64,000 nt of DNA from Kingella_B sp963529665 (GTDB taxonomy: Bacteria > Pseudomonadota > Gammaproteobacteria > Burkholderiales > Neisseriaceae). The stretch is from assembly GCA_963529665.1 (NCBI GenBank), contig CAUSAG010000010.1, forward strand, positions 1 to 64,000, written 5' to 3'. Positions 43,201-52,724 of the stretch are shown here, piece by piece. Each line of letters begins with the position of its first letter. Position 1 is the stretch's first letter. The translations under genes were made by a program, and so were the position numbers. Below the pieces are notes generated by a model, which was not told the origin of the DNA, did no database searches, and saw only the letters and a program-made list of their open reading frames with translations.

Positions 43201-43919
43201 TTTTTGTTTTTGCGAAATTGGGGTTGTTGGTTGAGCCATTCTATGGCTTGTTGGGCGCAGGTTTGCTCGGCGGCGCGGCGGCTGTGGGCTTGGGCGTAGG
43301 TGATTTTGCCGAGCTGTCCTAAATCGCAGGAAACGTCAAATTGGGCGGCGTTGCCTTCGCCTGTTTGTTTTTCAATGCGGTATTTGGGCAGGGGCAGGCG
43401 CTGGGCTTGGAGCATTTCTTGCAGTTGGGTTTTGGGGTCTTTGGCTTGGGTGCTGGTATTGAGTTGTTTGATGCGTTGGGCGAATAGGCGTTGCACGGTG
43501 GCTTCGGCGGTGGCGAAATCGGCATCAAAGCTGATGGCGGCGAGCAGGGCTTCTACGGCATCGGCAAGGATGGATGCGCGGTCGTTGCCGCCGCTTTTGA
43601 GCTCGCCTGTGCCCAGATATAGAGCGTTGCCAACATGAAGCTCGCGGGCGATTTCGGCTAGGGTGGCTTCTTTTACTAGCTGGGCGCGCAATGGGGAGAG
43701 ATGTCCTTCGGGCAGGCTGGGGAAGGCGTGGTAGAGCATTTTGGCGATGGCGTAATCTAGGATGCTGTCGCCGATGAATTCTAGCCGCTCGTTGTTTTGG
43801 GCGTGGTAGCTGCGGTGGGTTAGGGCTTGTTGCAACAGGGCGGGGTTTTTGAAGGTGTAGCCGAGTTGGTTTTGCAGGTGGGTGAGATGTTGTTGGCGGG
43901 GGCTGTTGGGTGTTGTCAT
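43197..43919 (-). CDS. rnc: Ribonuclease III
   Basis: A 240-residue enzyme. The catalytic signature NERLEFIGDSILDYAIA (43-59) and the second metal site LADAVEALLAA (119-129; D120, E123) are present. The C-terminal double-stranded RNA binding domain begins at about 163 (DPKTQLQEMLQ) and ends AEQTCAQQAIEWL. It processes rRNA precursors and structured mRNAs. lepB and era, frequent neighbours, are absent. Confidence 0.97.
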   Translation of the reverse strand: MTTPNSPRQQHLTHLQNQLGYTFKNPALLQQALTHRSYHAQNNERLEFIGDSILDYAIAKMLYHAFPSLPEGHLSPLRAQLVKEATLAEIARELHVGNALYLGTGELKSGGNDRASILADAVEALLAAISFDADFATAEATVQRLFAQRIKQLNTSTQAKDPKTQLQEMLQAQRLPLPKYRIEKQTGEGNAAQFDVSCDLGQLGKITYAQAHSRRAAEQTCAQQAIEWLNQQPQFRKNKK

Positions 43920-44068
43920 GATGGTGTTGGGATGGGAAGGGTTTTGTTTACGGCAGCCTGAAGATGGGGTTTGGTTTTGTTGGGGATTGCGTTTTCAGGC
44001 TGCCTTTGGTTGGCTTTGCGCAAGCTCGTAAACCTATTTTCAGGCTGCCTTTGGGCGATTGGCGTGGC

Positions 44069-44719
44069 TTAGAATTCTTTGAACTCCCACACGCTGCCGT
44101 CGGCATGGAAGCTTAGATAATAGCGTGCGCCGTTGGTGTCTATTTGCGCGGTGTGCCACATGAGTTTTTGTTGCTTGGGCAGCCAAATTAGGGCAACGTG
44201 GTAGGCTTGGGTTTCTACGGCGTTCACGCTTTGCGCTTTTTGTTGCCACGCTTGGGCGATGTCGGCGGCTTGGGCGAAGTCTATTTGGGCAAGGGGAACA
44301 AGATGGTGAGCGAAATTTTTGCCGCTGGGCTTGGGCGCTTCGCTGATGGGCGTGGGCGACCATTTGCCGTTCTCGTAAGTGTAGTACAACACGTTTTCAG
44401 GCTGCTTGGGGTCTTGCAGGTCTATTTCAATGCGTGGGCGCGTGCCGTCAAAAAAGTTGATTTGTTCGTAGATTTGGATGGGCGCGCCTTGCAATTCGGG
44501 AAGCTGGCTGAGCGCTTGTTGGGCACGGCGCAATGCTTGTTTGTCGCGCAGTATCCATTGTGGCTTTTCAGGCTGCGTTTGTGTTTGTTCCAGCACAACG
44601 GGCGTGGAGGCGGAGGCAGCCTGAAACAGGGTGGGGCGGCTGCTTGGGGCGTGGACAACGGGGGTGTCCAACAGCGGCAGCACAAACGGGATGATGAGGG
44701 CGAGCAGCCAAGCTAGCAT
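44069..44719 (-). CDS. Membrane-anchored protein of unknown function
   Basis: A 216-residue protein with an N-terminal hydrophobic anchor (MLAWLLALIIPFVLPLLDTP), then a Pro/Ser-rich stretch and a soluble part with INFFDGTRPRIEIDLQDPKQ, VLYYTYENGKWSPT and the C-terminal YYLSFHADGSVWEFKEF. No family recognised. It overlaps recR by 7 bases and is likely cotranscribed with it. In-frame DUS encode FQAAS and QPENV. Confidence 0.72.
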   Translation of the reverse strand: MLAWLLALIIPFVLPLLDTPVVHAPSSRPTLFQAASASTPVVLEQTQTQPEKPQWILRDKQALRRAQQALSQLPELQGAPIQIYEQINFFDGTRPRIEIDLQDPKQPENVLYYTYENGKWSPTPISEAPKPSGKNFAHHLVPLAQIDFAQAADIAQAWQQKAQSVNAVETQAYHVALIWLPKQQKLMWHTAQIDTNGARYYLSFHADGSVWEFKEF

Positions 44720-45336
44720 GGCGCGTCCTTTTTTTCTTGCAATAGCTGCCGCTCGTAAACCGCTTGGGCGAGCGTGCCTGCGTCCACATATTCCAGCTCG
44801 CTGCCTAGCGGCATACCGCGTGCCAAGCGGCTGATTTTATAGGGTTGTTCTTTGAGCAACTCGGTGAGCACATAAGCGGTGGCATCGCCTTCGGCGGTGA
44901 ATGAGGTGGCGATGATGATTTCTTGCACGGGGCTGTTTGCCAAGCGTTCTATCAGTTTTTCCAGCGCAACATGGCTTAAATCCATGTTTTGCGTGGGGTT
45001 CACGCTGCCCATCAGCACGAAATACAAGCCGTCGTGGCAATGGGCGGCTTCCATGGCGGCAACATCGGCGGGCATGTGCACAATCATCAGCCGCGTGGCA
45101 TCGCGTTTTTCGTCGGCGCAAATGCTGCATTCACTGCCTTCGCAAAAGGTGTTGCATTGGCGGCAGTTGGTTACTTGGCGCAAGGCGGTTTCCAGCGCGC
45201 CAAGCAGTTCGGCTGCGCCATCGCGGTTTTGTTGCAGCAGGGTGTGCGCCATGCGTTGCGCGGTTTTCGCGCCCACATTTGGGAATATGCGCAGGGCTTG
45301 GATAAGGGCGGTGTATGCGTCTTGTGGTTTGGACAT
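44713..45336 (-). CDS. recR: Recombination mediator protein RecR
   Basis: A 207-residue protein with an N-terminal helix-hairpin-helix (IFPNVGAKTAQRMAHTLL), the Cys4 zinc finger CRQCNTFCEGSECSIC, a Toprim domain (RLMIVHMPADVAAMEAA) and the C-terminal LARGMPLGSELEYVDAGTLA. RecFOR loads RecA on gapped DNA. Only recR is in this window. dnaX and the YbaB gene, its usual partners, are absent. Confidence 0.96.
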   Translation of the reverse strand: MSKPQDAYTALIQALRIFPNVGAKTAQRMAHTLLQQNRDGAAELLGALETALRQVTNCRQCNTFCEGSECSICADEKRDATRLMIVHMPADVAAMEAAHCHDGLYFVLMGSVNPTQNMDLSHVALEKLIERLANSPVQEIIIATSFTAEGDATAYVLTELLKEQPYKISRLARGMPLGSELEYVDAGTLAQAVYERQLLQEKKDAPC

Positions 45337-45407
45337 GGTTTTCAGGCTGCCTGAAAGAGGATTTGCGATGCGTTTTCTGTATCAAGGGATTGCCAAATGC
45401 TTCGGGT

Positions 45408-45623
45408 TTAGGGGTTGAAGCGTTCAGTTAAAACGGCAAGCAAATCGTCAAAATGTGTTTCGTCTTGGTCGATTTCTATAGTTTCGCCGTATTCGTATTC
45501 AAAAACCAAATAGCGCGAGGTGGTTTCTACGCAATCCAAACATTCGGCGTAAATGGCATGGATTTCGTGCCAATCCATGCGGATGCCGTTCTCCAGCACA
45601 AAACCTTGCGGTGTGATGTTCAT
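45408..45623 (-). CDS. Small acidic protein of unknown function
   Basis: A 71-residue acidic cytoplasmic protein, MNITPQGFVLENGIRMDWHE onward, with two cysteines in AECLDCVE and an acidic end (EIDQDETHFDDLLAVLTERF). The upstream extension to 45680 is DUS-derived, and ATG 45623 has AGGAGCG just upstream. No family recognised. It follows dcd at 60 bases and may share its transcript. Confidence 0.65.
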   Translation of the reverse strand: MNITPQGFVLENGIRMDWHEIHAIYAECLDCVETTSRYLVFEYEYGETIEIDQDETHFDDLLAVLTERFNP

Positions 45624-45683
45624 AAAACGCTCCTGCGGATTTTCAGGCTGCATGGTGCGCAGAGACAGCCTGAAAACCATCGT

Positions 45684-46250
45684 TTACGCCTTGGGCAGCG
45701 TAACCCCCGTTTGCCCCATATATTTGCCATTGCGGTCTTTATAAGACGTTTCGCACATTTCATCGCTTTCAAAAAACAGCACCTGCGCCACGCCTTCGCC
45801 TGCGTAGATTTTGGCGGGCAGCGGTGTAGTGTTGGAAAATTCCAGCGTAACGTAGCCTTCCCATTCGGGCTCAAACGGGGTTACGTTCACAATAATCCCG
45901 CAGCGGGCGTAGGTGGATTTGCCCAAGCACACGGTAAGCACATTGCGCGGAATGCGGAAATATTCCACCGTGCGTGCCAAGGCAAACGAGTTGGGCGGGA
46001 TAATGCAGCAGTCGTCTTCCACAGTTACGAAATTCTTGGGGTCAAAATTTTTCGGGTCAACGATGGTGCTGTTGATGTTGGTGAAAATTTTAAATTCGTT
46101 GGCGCAACGGATGTCGTAACCGTAGCTGGACGTGCCGTAGGAGATGATTTTTTTGCCGTCGGCTTCTTTGATTTGGCGCGGCTCAAAGGGGTCTATCATG
46201 CCGTGTTGCTCCGCCATGCGGCGTATCCATTTATCTGATTTGATGGACAT
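45684..46250 (-). CDS. dcd: dCTP deaminase
   Basis: A 188-residue trimeric enzyme of the dUTPase fold. SYGTSSYGYDIRCANEFKIF, FALARTVEYFRIPRN, GKSTYARCGIIVNVTPFEPE and the catalytic glutamate region GYVTLEFSN are typical. It deaminates dCTP to dUTP for thymidylate synthesis. AGGAGCAAAAAATG-type spacing marks the start. Confidence 0.96.
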   Translation of the reverse strand: MSIKSDKWIRRMAEQHGMIDPFEPRQIKEADGKKIISYGTSSYGYDIRCANEFKIFTNINSTIVDPKNFDPKNFVTVEDDCCIIPPNSFALARTVEYFRIPRNVLTVCLGKSTYARCGIIVNVTPFEPEWEGYVTLEFSNTTPLPAKIYAGEGVAQVLFFESDEMCETSYKDRNGKYMGQTGVTLPKA

Positions 46251-46292
46251 TTTTTGCTCCTAGTTGATTGTTTGAACATGGGCGATTGTAGT

Positions 46293-46332
46293 ATTTTCAG
46301 GCTGCCTTTGGAACAGCAGGGGCAGCCTGAAA
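46293..46332 (-). terminator. Inverted DUS pair after rdgC
   Basis: TATTTTCAGGCTGCC and GGCAGCCTGAAAC lie between rdgC (stop at 46338, minus strand) and dcd. The hairpin is probably the rdgC terminator. Confidence 0.6.
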
Positions 46333-46337
46333 CCCTG

Positions 46338-47243
46338 TTAGGCTTGTTTTTGCCAGCCGCCCAAATAGCCCGCCAGCTCGCTAATCATCGTGCCGATGCT
46401 TTCCGCCATCAAAATTTGGCTGGCAAAGGCAAGGCTGGCGGCATCATCGCCGTGTTGTTCGGCTTCTTCTTGCAACACGTCTAAATATTGGATGCGTTTG
46501 AGCGCGAAGTTGGCATCCAGCACAAAGGCGATTTGCTCGCGCCACACCAAGCCCAGCTGGGTTACGGTTTTGCCGTCTTTCAAATGCTGCACCACTTCGG
46601 GCGCGGTTAAATCTTGCTTGGAGATTTTAATCACGGGGACGACATCGCCGCTGCCTTTGATTTCGCAGTTGTCGTCCAGCTCAAAACCGCCTTGGCACGC
46701 GCCATTGAGCAGCCATTCGGTCATCAGGCTGCCGGGCGATTGTTGGGTTTGCGGCAGGCGCGCTTCCAAGCCGCCGAGTGCTTCGCGCAGTTTGCTGAGC
46801 AGATTTTCGGCTTTGTTGGCATTGGCGTTGTTAATCAGCAAATAGCCGTGTTTGGTGTCGCAAATGGCTTGGGTGCGACTGCTGCGGGTGAACGCGCGCG
46901 GCAGCAAGTCGTCGGTGATTTGTTCTTTAAGCTCTTGCTTTTCTTTGCGCCCGATATTGCGCGCTTCGCTGGCTTGGATTTCGGCAACTTTGTCGTCCAA
47001 AATTTCACGAATTACGCTGGCAGGCAGCACTTTTTCGGCTTTTTTCAGCGCGACAGACCAAGTGAAATCGGCAGGGAAAACCAATTCTGGGCTGAAACTT
47101 TGCGGCGCGGTAAAGCCTTCGCTAAACCAATCCAGCCCTGTAATCGGGGCGAATTCGGCTTCGCTGAGTTTGGCGGTGAGCGTGTCTAAATCGGGCAGGG
47201 TTTCAAGATTGATGGGGTAGAAATTGAGTTGTTTGAACCACAT
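46338..47243 (-). CDS. rdgC: Recombination-associated protein RdgC
   Basis: A 301-residue ring-forming DNA-binding protein. ATG 47243 gives MWFKQLNFYPINLETLPDLD; LPRAFTRSSRTQAICDTKHG, RLPQTQQSPGSLMTEWLLNG and the C-terminal ALIL-type helix are family features. RdgC limits RecA loading, and in Neisseria it influences pilin antigenic variation. The frame is open upstream to 47564, but that part is not RdgC. Confidence 0.95.
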   Translation of the reverse strand: MWFKQLNFYPINLETLPDLDTLTAKLSEAEFAPITGLDWFSEGFTAPQSFSPELVFPADFTWSVALKKAEKVLPASVIREILDDKVAEIQASEARNIGRKEKQELKEQITDDLLPRAFTRSSRTQAICDTKHGYLLINNANANKAENLLSKLREALGGLEARLPQTQQSPGSLMTEWLLNGACQGGFELDDNCEIKGSGDVVPVIKISKQDLTAPEVVQHLKDGKTVTQLGLVWREQIAFVLDANFALKRIQYLDVLQEEAEQHGDDAASLAFASQILMAESIGTMISELAGYLGGWQKQA

Positions 47244-47382
47244 GGTTTGTGTTTTCTCGTATGGCTTGAAAGGGCGGCGATTATAGCATTTGGGCAGCCT
47301 GAAAAGCGAAAACGGCAGGTTCCAGGCTGCTTTTGAGTGGCAACAAACGCGCCAAGGCGGTTTCAGGCTGCCTATATGATGT

Positions 47383-48186
47383 CTATATGATGAAGGTATA
47401 GTCGTCGGTATTAAACGATTGTTCCATTTCTTCGGCGGGCACATTGTGCGATGCGCCCACGGTTTTGGCGGGCACGCCGACCACGGTGGTTTGCGCGTCC
47501 ACATCGCGGATGACCACGCTGCCCGCGCCGATTTTGGCGCAGTTGCCGATGCGAATGTTGCCAAGGATGGAGGCGTTTGCGCCTATCATCACGCCGTCGC
47601 CCACTTTGGGATGGCGGTCGCCGCTTTGTTTGCCCGAGCCGCCGAGCGTTACGCCGTGCAGCAGGGAAATGTCGTTGCCCAGCACGGCGGTTTCGCCGAT
47701 AACGATGCCTGTGCCGTGGTCAAACATGATGCCGTGCCCGAACACGGCGGCGGGGTGAATATCCACGCCAAACACTTCGCTGGCGCGGTTTTGCAGAAAA
47801 TAGGCAAGGATTTGGCGATTGTTGTTCCACAGCCAATGGTTGATGCGGTGCGATTGGATGGCGTGGTAGCCTTTGAAATAGAGCAGGGGCAGGCAATATT
47901 GGTCGCAGGCGGGGTCGCGGTCGTAGCACGCGGCAACGTCGGCAACGGCGGCTTCCACAATGCTGGGGCTGCTTTCTAGCACGCGCATAAAGGTTTCGTA
48001 GAGCGCGCGCGCGTCCATGGTGCTGCTGGATAGTTTGCTGGATAGATGAAAGGCGAGCACGCGGGCGAAACTGTCGTGGCGCAATACGGTGAGGTGCAAA
48101 AAGCTGGCGAGCATCGGCTCGGATTGGGTGGCTTGGGCGACTTCTTGGCAGATGGTTTGCCAGAGGGTGTGTTGGTTGATGGGCAT
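47383..48186 (-). CDS. cysE: Serine O-acetyltransferase
   Basis: A 267-residue left-handed beta-helix enzyme. The N-terminal helical domain is followed by hexapeptide repeats: DIHPAAVFGHGIMFDHGTGI, VIGETAVLGNDISLLHGVTL, GGSGKQSGDRHPKVGDGVMI and GANASILGNIRIGNCAKIGA. It forms O-acetylserine for cysteine synthesis. The C-terminal tail (FNTDDYTFII) ends in isoleucine, as required for docking CysK. Length is normal. Confidence 0.96.
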   Translation of the reverse strand: MPINQHTLWQTICQEVAQATQSEPMLASFLHLTVLRHDSFARVLAFHLSSKLSSSTMDARALYETFMRVLESSPSIVEAAVADVAACYDRDPACDQYCLPLLYFKGYHAIQSHRINHWLWNNNRQILAYFLQNRASEVFGVDIHPAAVFGHGIMFDHGTGIVIGETAVLGNDISLLHGVTLGGSGKQSGDRHPKVGDGVMIGANASILGNIRIGNCAKIGAGSVVIRDVDAQTTVVGVPAKTVGASHNVPAEEMEQSFNTDDYTFII

Positions 48187-48295
48187 GGCAGTTAAGAGGC
48201 GTAAAAAAGGGGGGATGATAGGGGGTTTTGCGGGAATGATAAAGGGGTTTTAGCTACGCTGAACTTCGTTTCAGGCTGCCTTTGGGAAAACAAAT

Positions 48296-48339
48296 AAGGC
48301 AGCCTGAAAACGGTATTCCCCATTTTCAGGCTGCCTTTA
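48296..48339 (-). terminator. Inverted DUS pair after lpdA
   Basis: AAGGCAGCCTGAAAAC and TTTTCAGGCTGCCTT lie about 25 bases past the lpdA stop on the minus strand. Confidence 0.7.
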
Positions 48340-48363
48340 AGCAATCAAACCATCAACAATCGC

Positions 48364-50142
48364 TTATTTTTTCTTTTTTTGTGGTGGCAAGTCGGTGCAA
48401 GTGCCGTTGGCTACTTCCGCTGCCATGCCGATGGATTCGCCCAAGGTTGGGTGTGGGTGGATGGTGCTGCCAATATCCACAGCATCGCAACCCATTTCAA
48501 TCGCCAAGCAGATTTCGCCAATCATATCGCCTGCGTGCGTGCCTACAATGCCGCCGCCGATAATCAAGCCTGTTTCCGCGTCAAAAATCAGTTTGGTGAA
48601 GCCTTCATCGCGACCATTGGCAATGGCGCGACCTGATGCTGCCCAAGGGAACACAGATTTGGTGATTTTTATGCCATCGCGTTTGGCGATTTCTTCGGTA
48701 ACGCCCACCCAAGCCACTTCGGGGTCGGTGTACGCTACACCCGGAATCACGCGCGCGTCAAAGTAGGCTTTGTGTCCCGCGCAGTTTTCGGCGGCAACGT
48801 GTGCTTCGTGTACCGCTTTGTGCGCCAGCATGGGTTGCCCTACCACGTCGCCAATGGCGTAGATGTGTGGCACATTGGTGCGTTGTTGTTTGTCCACTTC
48901 AATGAAGCCGCGCTCGGTTACTGCCACGCCTGCTTTTTCAGCAGAGCAGAGTTTGCCGTTTGGCGCGCGACCTGCGGCAACCAACACCAAGTCGTAGCGT
49001 TGTGGCTCTTTGGGCGCTTTTTCGCCTTCAAAGGTAACGTAGATGCCATCTTCTTTGGCTTCTACGGCAACAGTTTTGGTGCTGGTCATAATGTTGTCAA
49101 AGCGATGGGCGTTCATTTTTTCCCATACTTTTTCCAAGTCGCGATCCGCGCCTTGCATCAAGCCGTCCATCATTTCTACCACGTCTAAACGTGCGCCCAA
49201 GGTGCTGTAAACGGTGCCCATTTCCAAGCCGATGATGCCGCCGCCGATAATCAGCATGCGCTCTGGCACTTGGCGCAATTCCAACGCGCCAGTTGAATCC
49301 ACAATGCGTGGATCTTCGGGGATAAACGGCAGTTTCACCACACGGCTGCCCACGGCGATGATGGCATTTTTGAAGGCAACGGTTTTTTTCTCGCCTGTTT
49401 GCGTGGCTTGTTCGTATTGAGCTGATTCAGTTAAAGCCACTTCAATATGGTTCGCGCCAACAAATTGGCCATTACCGCGAATGATGTCCACTTTGCGAGC
49501 TTTTGCCATGCCAGCCAAGCCGCCAGTAAGTTTGGCAATAACTTTTTCTTTGTAACCACGCAAGCCGTTAATGTCAATTTCAGGCTCGTTGAATTTGATG
49601 CCGTTGGCAGCAAGGTGTTTCACTTCGTCGATTACGGCTGCGTTGTGCAACAGGGCTTTGGATGGAATGCAGCCCACGTTCAAGCATACGCCACCCAAGG
49701 TGCTGTATTGTTCAATCAGGGCAACTTTTAAGCCTTCATCGGCTGCGGCAAAGGCAGCAGAGTAGCCACCTGGCCCGCCGCCCAACACAACCACGTCGTA
49801 TTCGGCATCAGCAGAGCCTGCAAATTGCGCAGCTTGCGGAGCAGGGGTTGCAGCTTTGGGTGCTTCGGCAGCGGGGGCAGCAGCTTTGGGCGCTTCGGCT
49901 GCGCCAGCAGCTTCAACCACAGCAATCACGCCGCCTTCGGAAATTTTGTCGCCCACTTTAACTTTAACTTCTTTCACTACGCCTGCGGTTTCGGCGGGCA
50001 CATCCATGGTGGCTTTGTCTGTTTCCAATGTAATCAAAGTTTGTTCCAGGGCAACGGTGTCGCCTGCTTTGATTTCCACGGCGATGATGTCTACATTTTC
50101 GTGTCCGCCAATATCGGGCACTTTCAGCTCAACTAAACTCAT
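48364..50142 (-). CDS. lpdA: Dihydrolipoyl dehydrogenase with N-terminal lipoyl domain
   Basis: A 592-residue E3 component. Residues 1-80 form a lipoyl domain with the lipoylated lysine K43 in LETDKATMDVP; an Ala/Pro linker (81-107) follows. The flavoprotein part has VVVLGGGPGGYSAAFAAADE, the redox-active GGVCLNVGCIPSK (C153, C158) and the C-terminal His-Glu pair in IHPHPTLGES. This is the p64k architecture of Neisseria. aceE and aceF are expected upstream but are not in the window. Confidence 0.96.
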   Translation of the reverse strand: MSLVELKVPDIGGHENVDIIAVEIKAGDTVALEQTLITLETDKATMDVPAETAGVVKEVKVKVGDKISEGGVIAVVEAAGAAEAPKAAAPAAEAPKAATPAPQAAQFAGSADAEYDVVVLGGGPGGYSAAFAAADEGLKVALIEQYSTLGGVCLNVGCIPSKALLHNAAVIDEVKHLAANGIKFNEPEIDINGLRGYKEKVIAKLTGGLAGMAKARKVDIIRGNGQFVGANHIEVALTESAQYEQATQTGEKKTVAFKNAIIAVGSRVVKLPFIPEDPRIVDSTGALELRQVPERMLIIGGGIIGLEMGTVYSTLGARLDVVEMMDGLMQGADRDLEKVWEKMNAHRFDNIMTSTKTVAVEAKEDGIYVTFEGEKAPKEPQRYDLVLVAAGRAPNGKLCSAEKAGVAVTERGFIEVDKQQRTNVPHIYAIGDVVGQPMLAHKAVHEAHVAAENCAGHKAYFDARVIPGVAYTDPEVAWVGVTEEIAKRDGIKITKSVFPWAASGRAIANGRDEGFTKLIFDAETGLIIGGGIVGTHAGDMIGEICLAIEMGCDAVDIGSTIHPHPTLGESIGMAAEVANGTCTDLPPQKKKK

Positions 50143-50307
50143 ACTAAACCTTCCTTATCATGGTTTATCGTGTTTACAAAATGATTCAGGCGGCAGCCTG
50201 AAAGAAAATGACGGGGCGCATTATACGCTATTTATGGGCGATGGGTGGGGGCGGATTGGTTGATGCGTGTCAATTTTAGGCAGCCGTGCCGCTGGCGGGC
50301 AGGGCGT

Positions 50308-51075
50308 TTAAAACCCGTTTTCCATCATGATTTGCCCGGGGATTTTGTTGCGGTGCATGGCGAAGCCTTGGTCTAACAGGGCTTTGAATGTGTCTTGCAC
50401 CATGGCGGGGTTGCCGCAGAGCATAAAGCGGCTGCACTCTTTGCTGAATGTGAGATTAAACGCTTGGCTCAAACTGCCGTTGCGCAGGCTTTCAGGCAGC
50501 CTGAAATGCAGTCGTTCGCTATCGGTTTCGCGGGTGGTGATGGGGACGAAGCGCAGTTTGCTGTGATACTCGCCCACCAGCGGATGCTCGGCAAGGTTGG
50601 CGATGTAGTCGTTAAAAATCAAATCTTTGTTGTGCGACACGCTGTGGGCAAGGGCAAGCGTGTTAAAGCGTTGCCAAATTTCAGGCTGCTGAATAATGGA
50701 AAGAAACGGCGCGATGCCCGAGCCTGTGCAGAGCATGATTAAATCGCTACCATCGGGAAAACGCTCGGGCAGGAAGAAGCCTTGCGCGGTTTTGTCTAGC
50801 AAGATGCTGTCGCCCGCTTGCATGGCGGCGAGCTTGGCGGACATTTCGCCATTGGGGATGAGGATGGCGAAAAATTCCAGCGTGTCGGCGTATTCGGCGG
50901 AGGTGATGGAATAGGCGCGCCAAATGTAGCCCGCGTCTTGGGTAAAGCCGAGGCGGGCGAACTGCCCTGCGGCGAAGCGGTAGCTTTCGGGGCGGGTGGT
51001 GGCGAAGGTGATGTGGGTGGGGCTATGGTGTTTTATCCACAGGATTTGTTCGGTGGTGTATTTATTTTCTTGCAT
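50308..51075 (-). CDS. fpr: Ferredoxin/flavodoxin-NADP+ reductase
   Basis: A 255-residue FAD enzyme of the bacterial Fpr subclass. FAD-binding RAYSITSAEY, the NADP site LIMLCTGSGIAPFLSII, RFMLCGNPAMVQDTFKALLD and the C-terminal KIPGQIMMENGF are family traits. It exchanges electrons between NADPH and ferredoxin or flavodoxin and counters oxidative stress. An in-frame two-dialect DUS encodes FRLPESL. Confidence 0.94.
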   Translation of the reverse strand: MQENKYTTEQILWIKHHSPTHITFATTRPESYRFAAGQFARLGFTQDAGYIWRAYSITSAEYADTLEFFAILIPNGEMSAKLAAMQAGDSILLDKTAQGFFLPERFPDGSDLIMLCTGSGIAPFLSIIQQPEIWQRFNTLALAHSVSHNKDLIFNDYIANLAEHPLVGEYHSKLRFVPITTRETDSERLHFRLPESLRNGSLSQAFNLTFSKECSRFMLCGNPAMVQDTFKALLDQGFAMHRNKIPGQIMMENGF

Positions 51076-51096
51076 GATGTGTGATCTTGGGTGAAT

Positions 51097-51138
51097 AGGC
51101 AGCCTGAAAATGGGGTAGGGCGGTTTTCAGGCTGCCTG
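51097..51138. terminator. Inverted DUS pair upstream of fpr
   Basis: AGGCAGCCTGAAAAT and TTTTCAGGCTGCCTG form a hairpin between dapC and fpr. Confidence 0.5.
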
Positions 51139-51209
51139 ATGGTGATAAAGAGATGCTGTTTAACAGCGCAGTCTGGTAAACATTGTCTTGCAAACATTGC
51201 AACAAACAT

Positions 51210-51247
51210 TTTCAGGCTGCCAATCAACACCAAAGGCAGCCTGAAAA
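51210..51247 (-). terminator. Inverted DUS pair after dapC
   Basis: CATTTTCAGGCTGCC and GGCAGCCTGAAAATG enclose a short loop and overlap the dapC stop region; on the minus strand this is its terminator. Confidence 0.65.
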
Positions 51248-51252
51248 TGTTT

Positions 51253-52440
51253 TTACACTTGATACCAAGCGATGATGCGCTCTGCTGCTTCCACGCATTT
51301 TTCTATTTCGTCCACCAAGGCAATGCGCACATAGCCTTTGCCTGGGTTGCCATGTTCGGTGTCGCGGGCAAAAAATCGCCCTGGTAACACTTGCACGCCT
51401 GTGGCGCGGTAGAGTTCTTGCGTGAAGCACAAATCGTCGCCATCGGGGATGGGCAGCCAAATATAGAACGAGGCTTGCGGCATGGTTACACTAAACTTTT
51501 GCCGCAAAATAGGCACAACGCGGTCAAATTTTTGCTGATAAGCGCGGCGGTTGGCTTCAACATGGGCTTCATCGTTCCAAGCGGCGATGCTGGCGCGTTG
51601 CACAGGCAGGCTCATCGCGCTGCCGTGGTAGGTGCGATAGAGCAAAAACGGTTTGAGCAATTTTTCATCACCCGCCACAAAGCCCGAGCGCAGGCCGGGC
51701 GCGTTGGAGCGTTTGGACAGGCTGGTGAACATGATGATGTTGTCAAACGTGCGCCCCAATTCGGCGGCGGCTTGCAGGCAGCCGATGGGTTTGTGTCCGT
51801 CAAAATAGATTTCGGCATAGCATTCATCGGAAGCAATGATAAAGCCGTATTTGTCTTGCAATGCAAACAGTCGTGCCCAATCATCGCGCGTGAGCACGCT
51901 GCCTGTGGGGTTATCGGGCGAGCAAACAAAAACAATTTGGCAACGCGCCCATTTGTCGGCGGGCACGCTGTGCCAATCGGGCAAAAAGCGTGGCGCGGTG
52001 GTGTTGGCGTACACAATTTCGCCATTGCCCAAAATCGTCGCACCTTCGTAGATTTGGTAAAACGGATTGGGCGATACCACCACAGGCTTTTCGCTGGCAA
52101 CAGGGTCAAGCGCAGCCTGAACAAAGGAAAACAACGCTTCGCGGCTGCCCAATATCGGCAAAATTTGCGTGTCGGGGTTCAGCGTTAAGCCATCATAACG
52201 GCGATGCAACCAATTGGCGCAGGCTTGGCGCAGCTCGGGCAAGCCCAGCGCGGCAGGATATTTGGACAGCTCGGGCAGCGCGGCAATCAGCGCATCGGTG
52301 AGCACGGCTGGCGTGGGATGTTTGGGCTCGCCGATGTAAAGCGGGATTTCGGTGATGCCAGCGGGCGGCGTGATGCCTTGCATGGCTTCGCGCAGGCGGG
52401 CGAATGGATAGGGGTGAAGTTGATTGAGATGGCTGTTCAT
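51253..52440 (-). CDS. dapC: Succinyldiaminopimelate transaminase DapC
   Basis: A 395-residue fold-type I PLP aminotransferase. YPAALGLPELRQACANWL, FVCSPDNPTGSVLTRDDWAR, IIASDECYAEIYFDG and the PLP lysine segment FTSLSKRSNAPGLRSGF are typical of DapC. It converts N-succinyl-2-amino-6-oxopimelate to succinyl-DAP. The final LPGRFFARDTEHGNPGKGYV and RIALV carry the substrate-binding arginine. Confidence 0.93.
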   Translation of the reverse strand: MNSHLNQLHPYPFARLREAMQGITPPAGITEIPLYIGEPKHPTPAVLTDALIAALPELSKYPAALGLPELRQACANWLHRRYDGLTLNPDTQILPILGSREALFSFVQAALDPVASEKPVVVSPNPFYQIYEGATILGNGEIVYANTTAPRFLPDWHSVPADKWARCQIVFVCSPDNPTGSVLTRDDWARLFALQDKYGFIIASDECYAEIYFDGHKPIGCLQAAAELGRTFDNIIMFTSLSKRSNAPGLRSGFVAGDEKLLKPFLLYRTYHGSAMSLPVQRASIAAWNDEAHVEANRRAYQQKFDRVVPILRQKFSVTMPQASFYIWLPIPDGDDLCFTQELYRATGVQVLPGRFFARDTEHGNPGKGYVRIALVDEIEKCVEAAERIIAWYQV

Positions 52441-52724
52441 GGATTATCCTTGTGGTTTGGGCAGCGCGGGATGGTGTTTTAGGTTGCGGCGTTTCAGGCT
52501 GCACCAAAAGAGACGGCATTATAAAGCGTTTTCGCCGTGCGACTCTACTTCGCAGGGCAGGCAGCCTGAAAACCCGTTTGCATTATTTGTAAATAAATCG
52601 CTTGATAAACAATATATTGCGTTTGATTGTTCTACAATAGAACGAACCCGCCATCCGCCATTTGGCTGCCTGAAAATGAAAACGCGCGGTGCAAATTTGT
52701 TTTCCATATTTTCCGTAACTTAGC
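52441..52724. other. Divergent intergenic region dapC/nrdG, outer part
   Basis: AT-rich DNA between the divergent dapC and nrdG genes, with DUS near 52489 and 52561. A TTGAT half-site occurs near 52600 but has no matching ATCAA arm. No gene seen. Confidence 0.45.

Noticed and set aside
52600..52615. Second FNR site, TTGATAAACAATAT
   Set aside because: Only the left half-site is good; the right arm matches ATCAA poorly.
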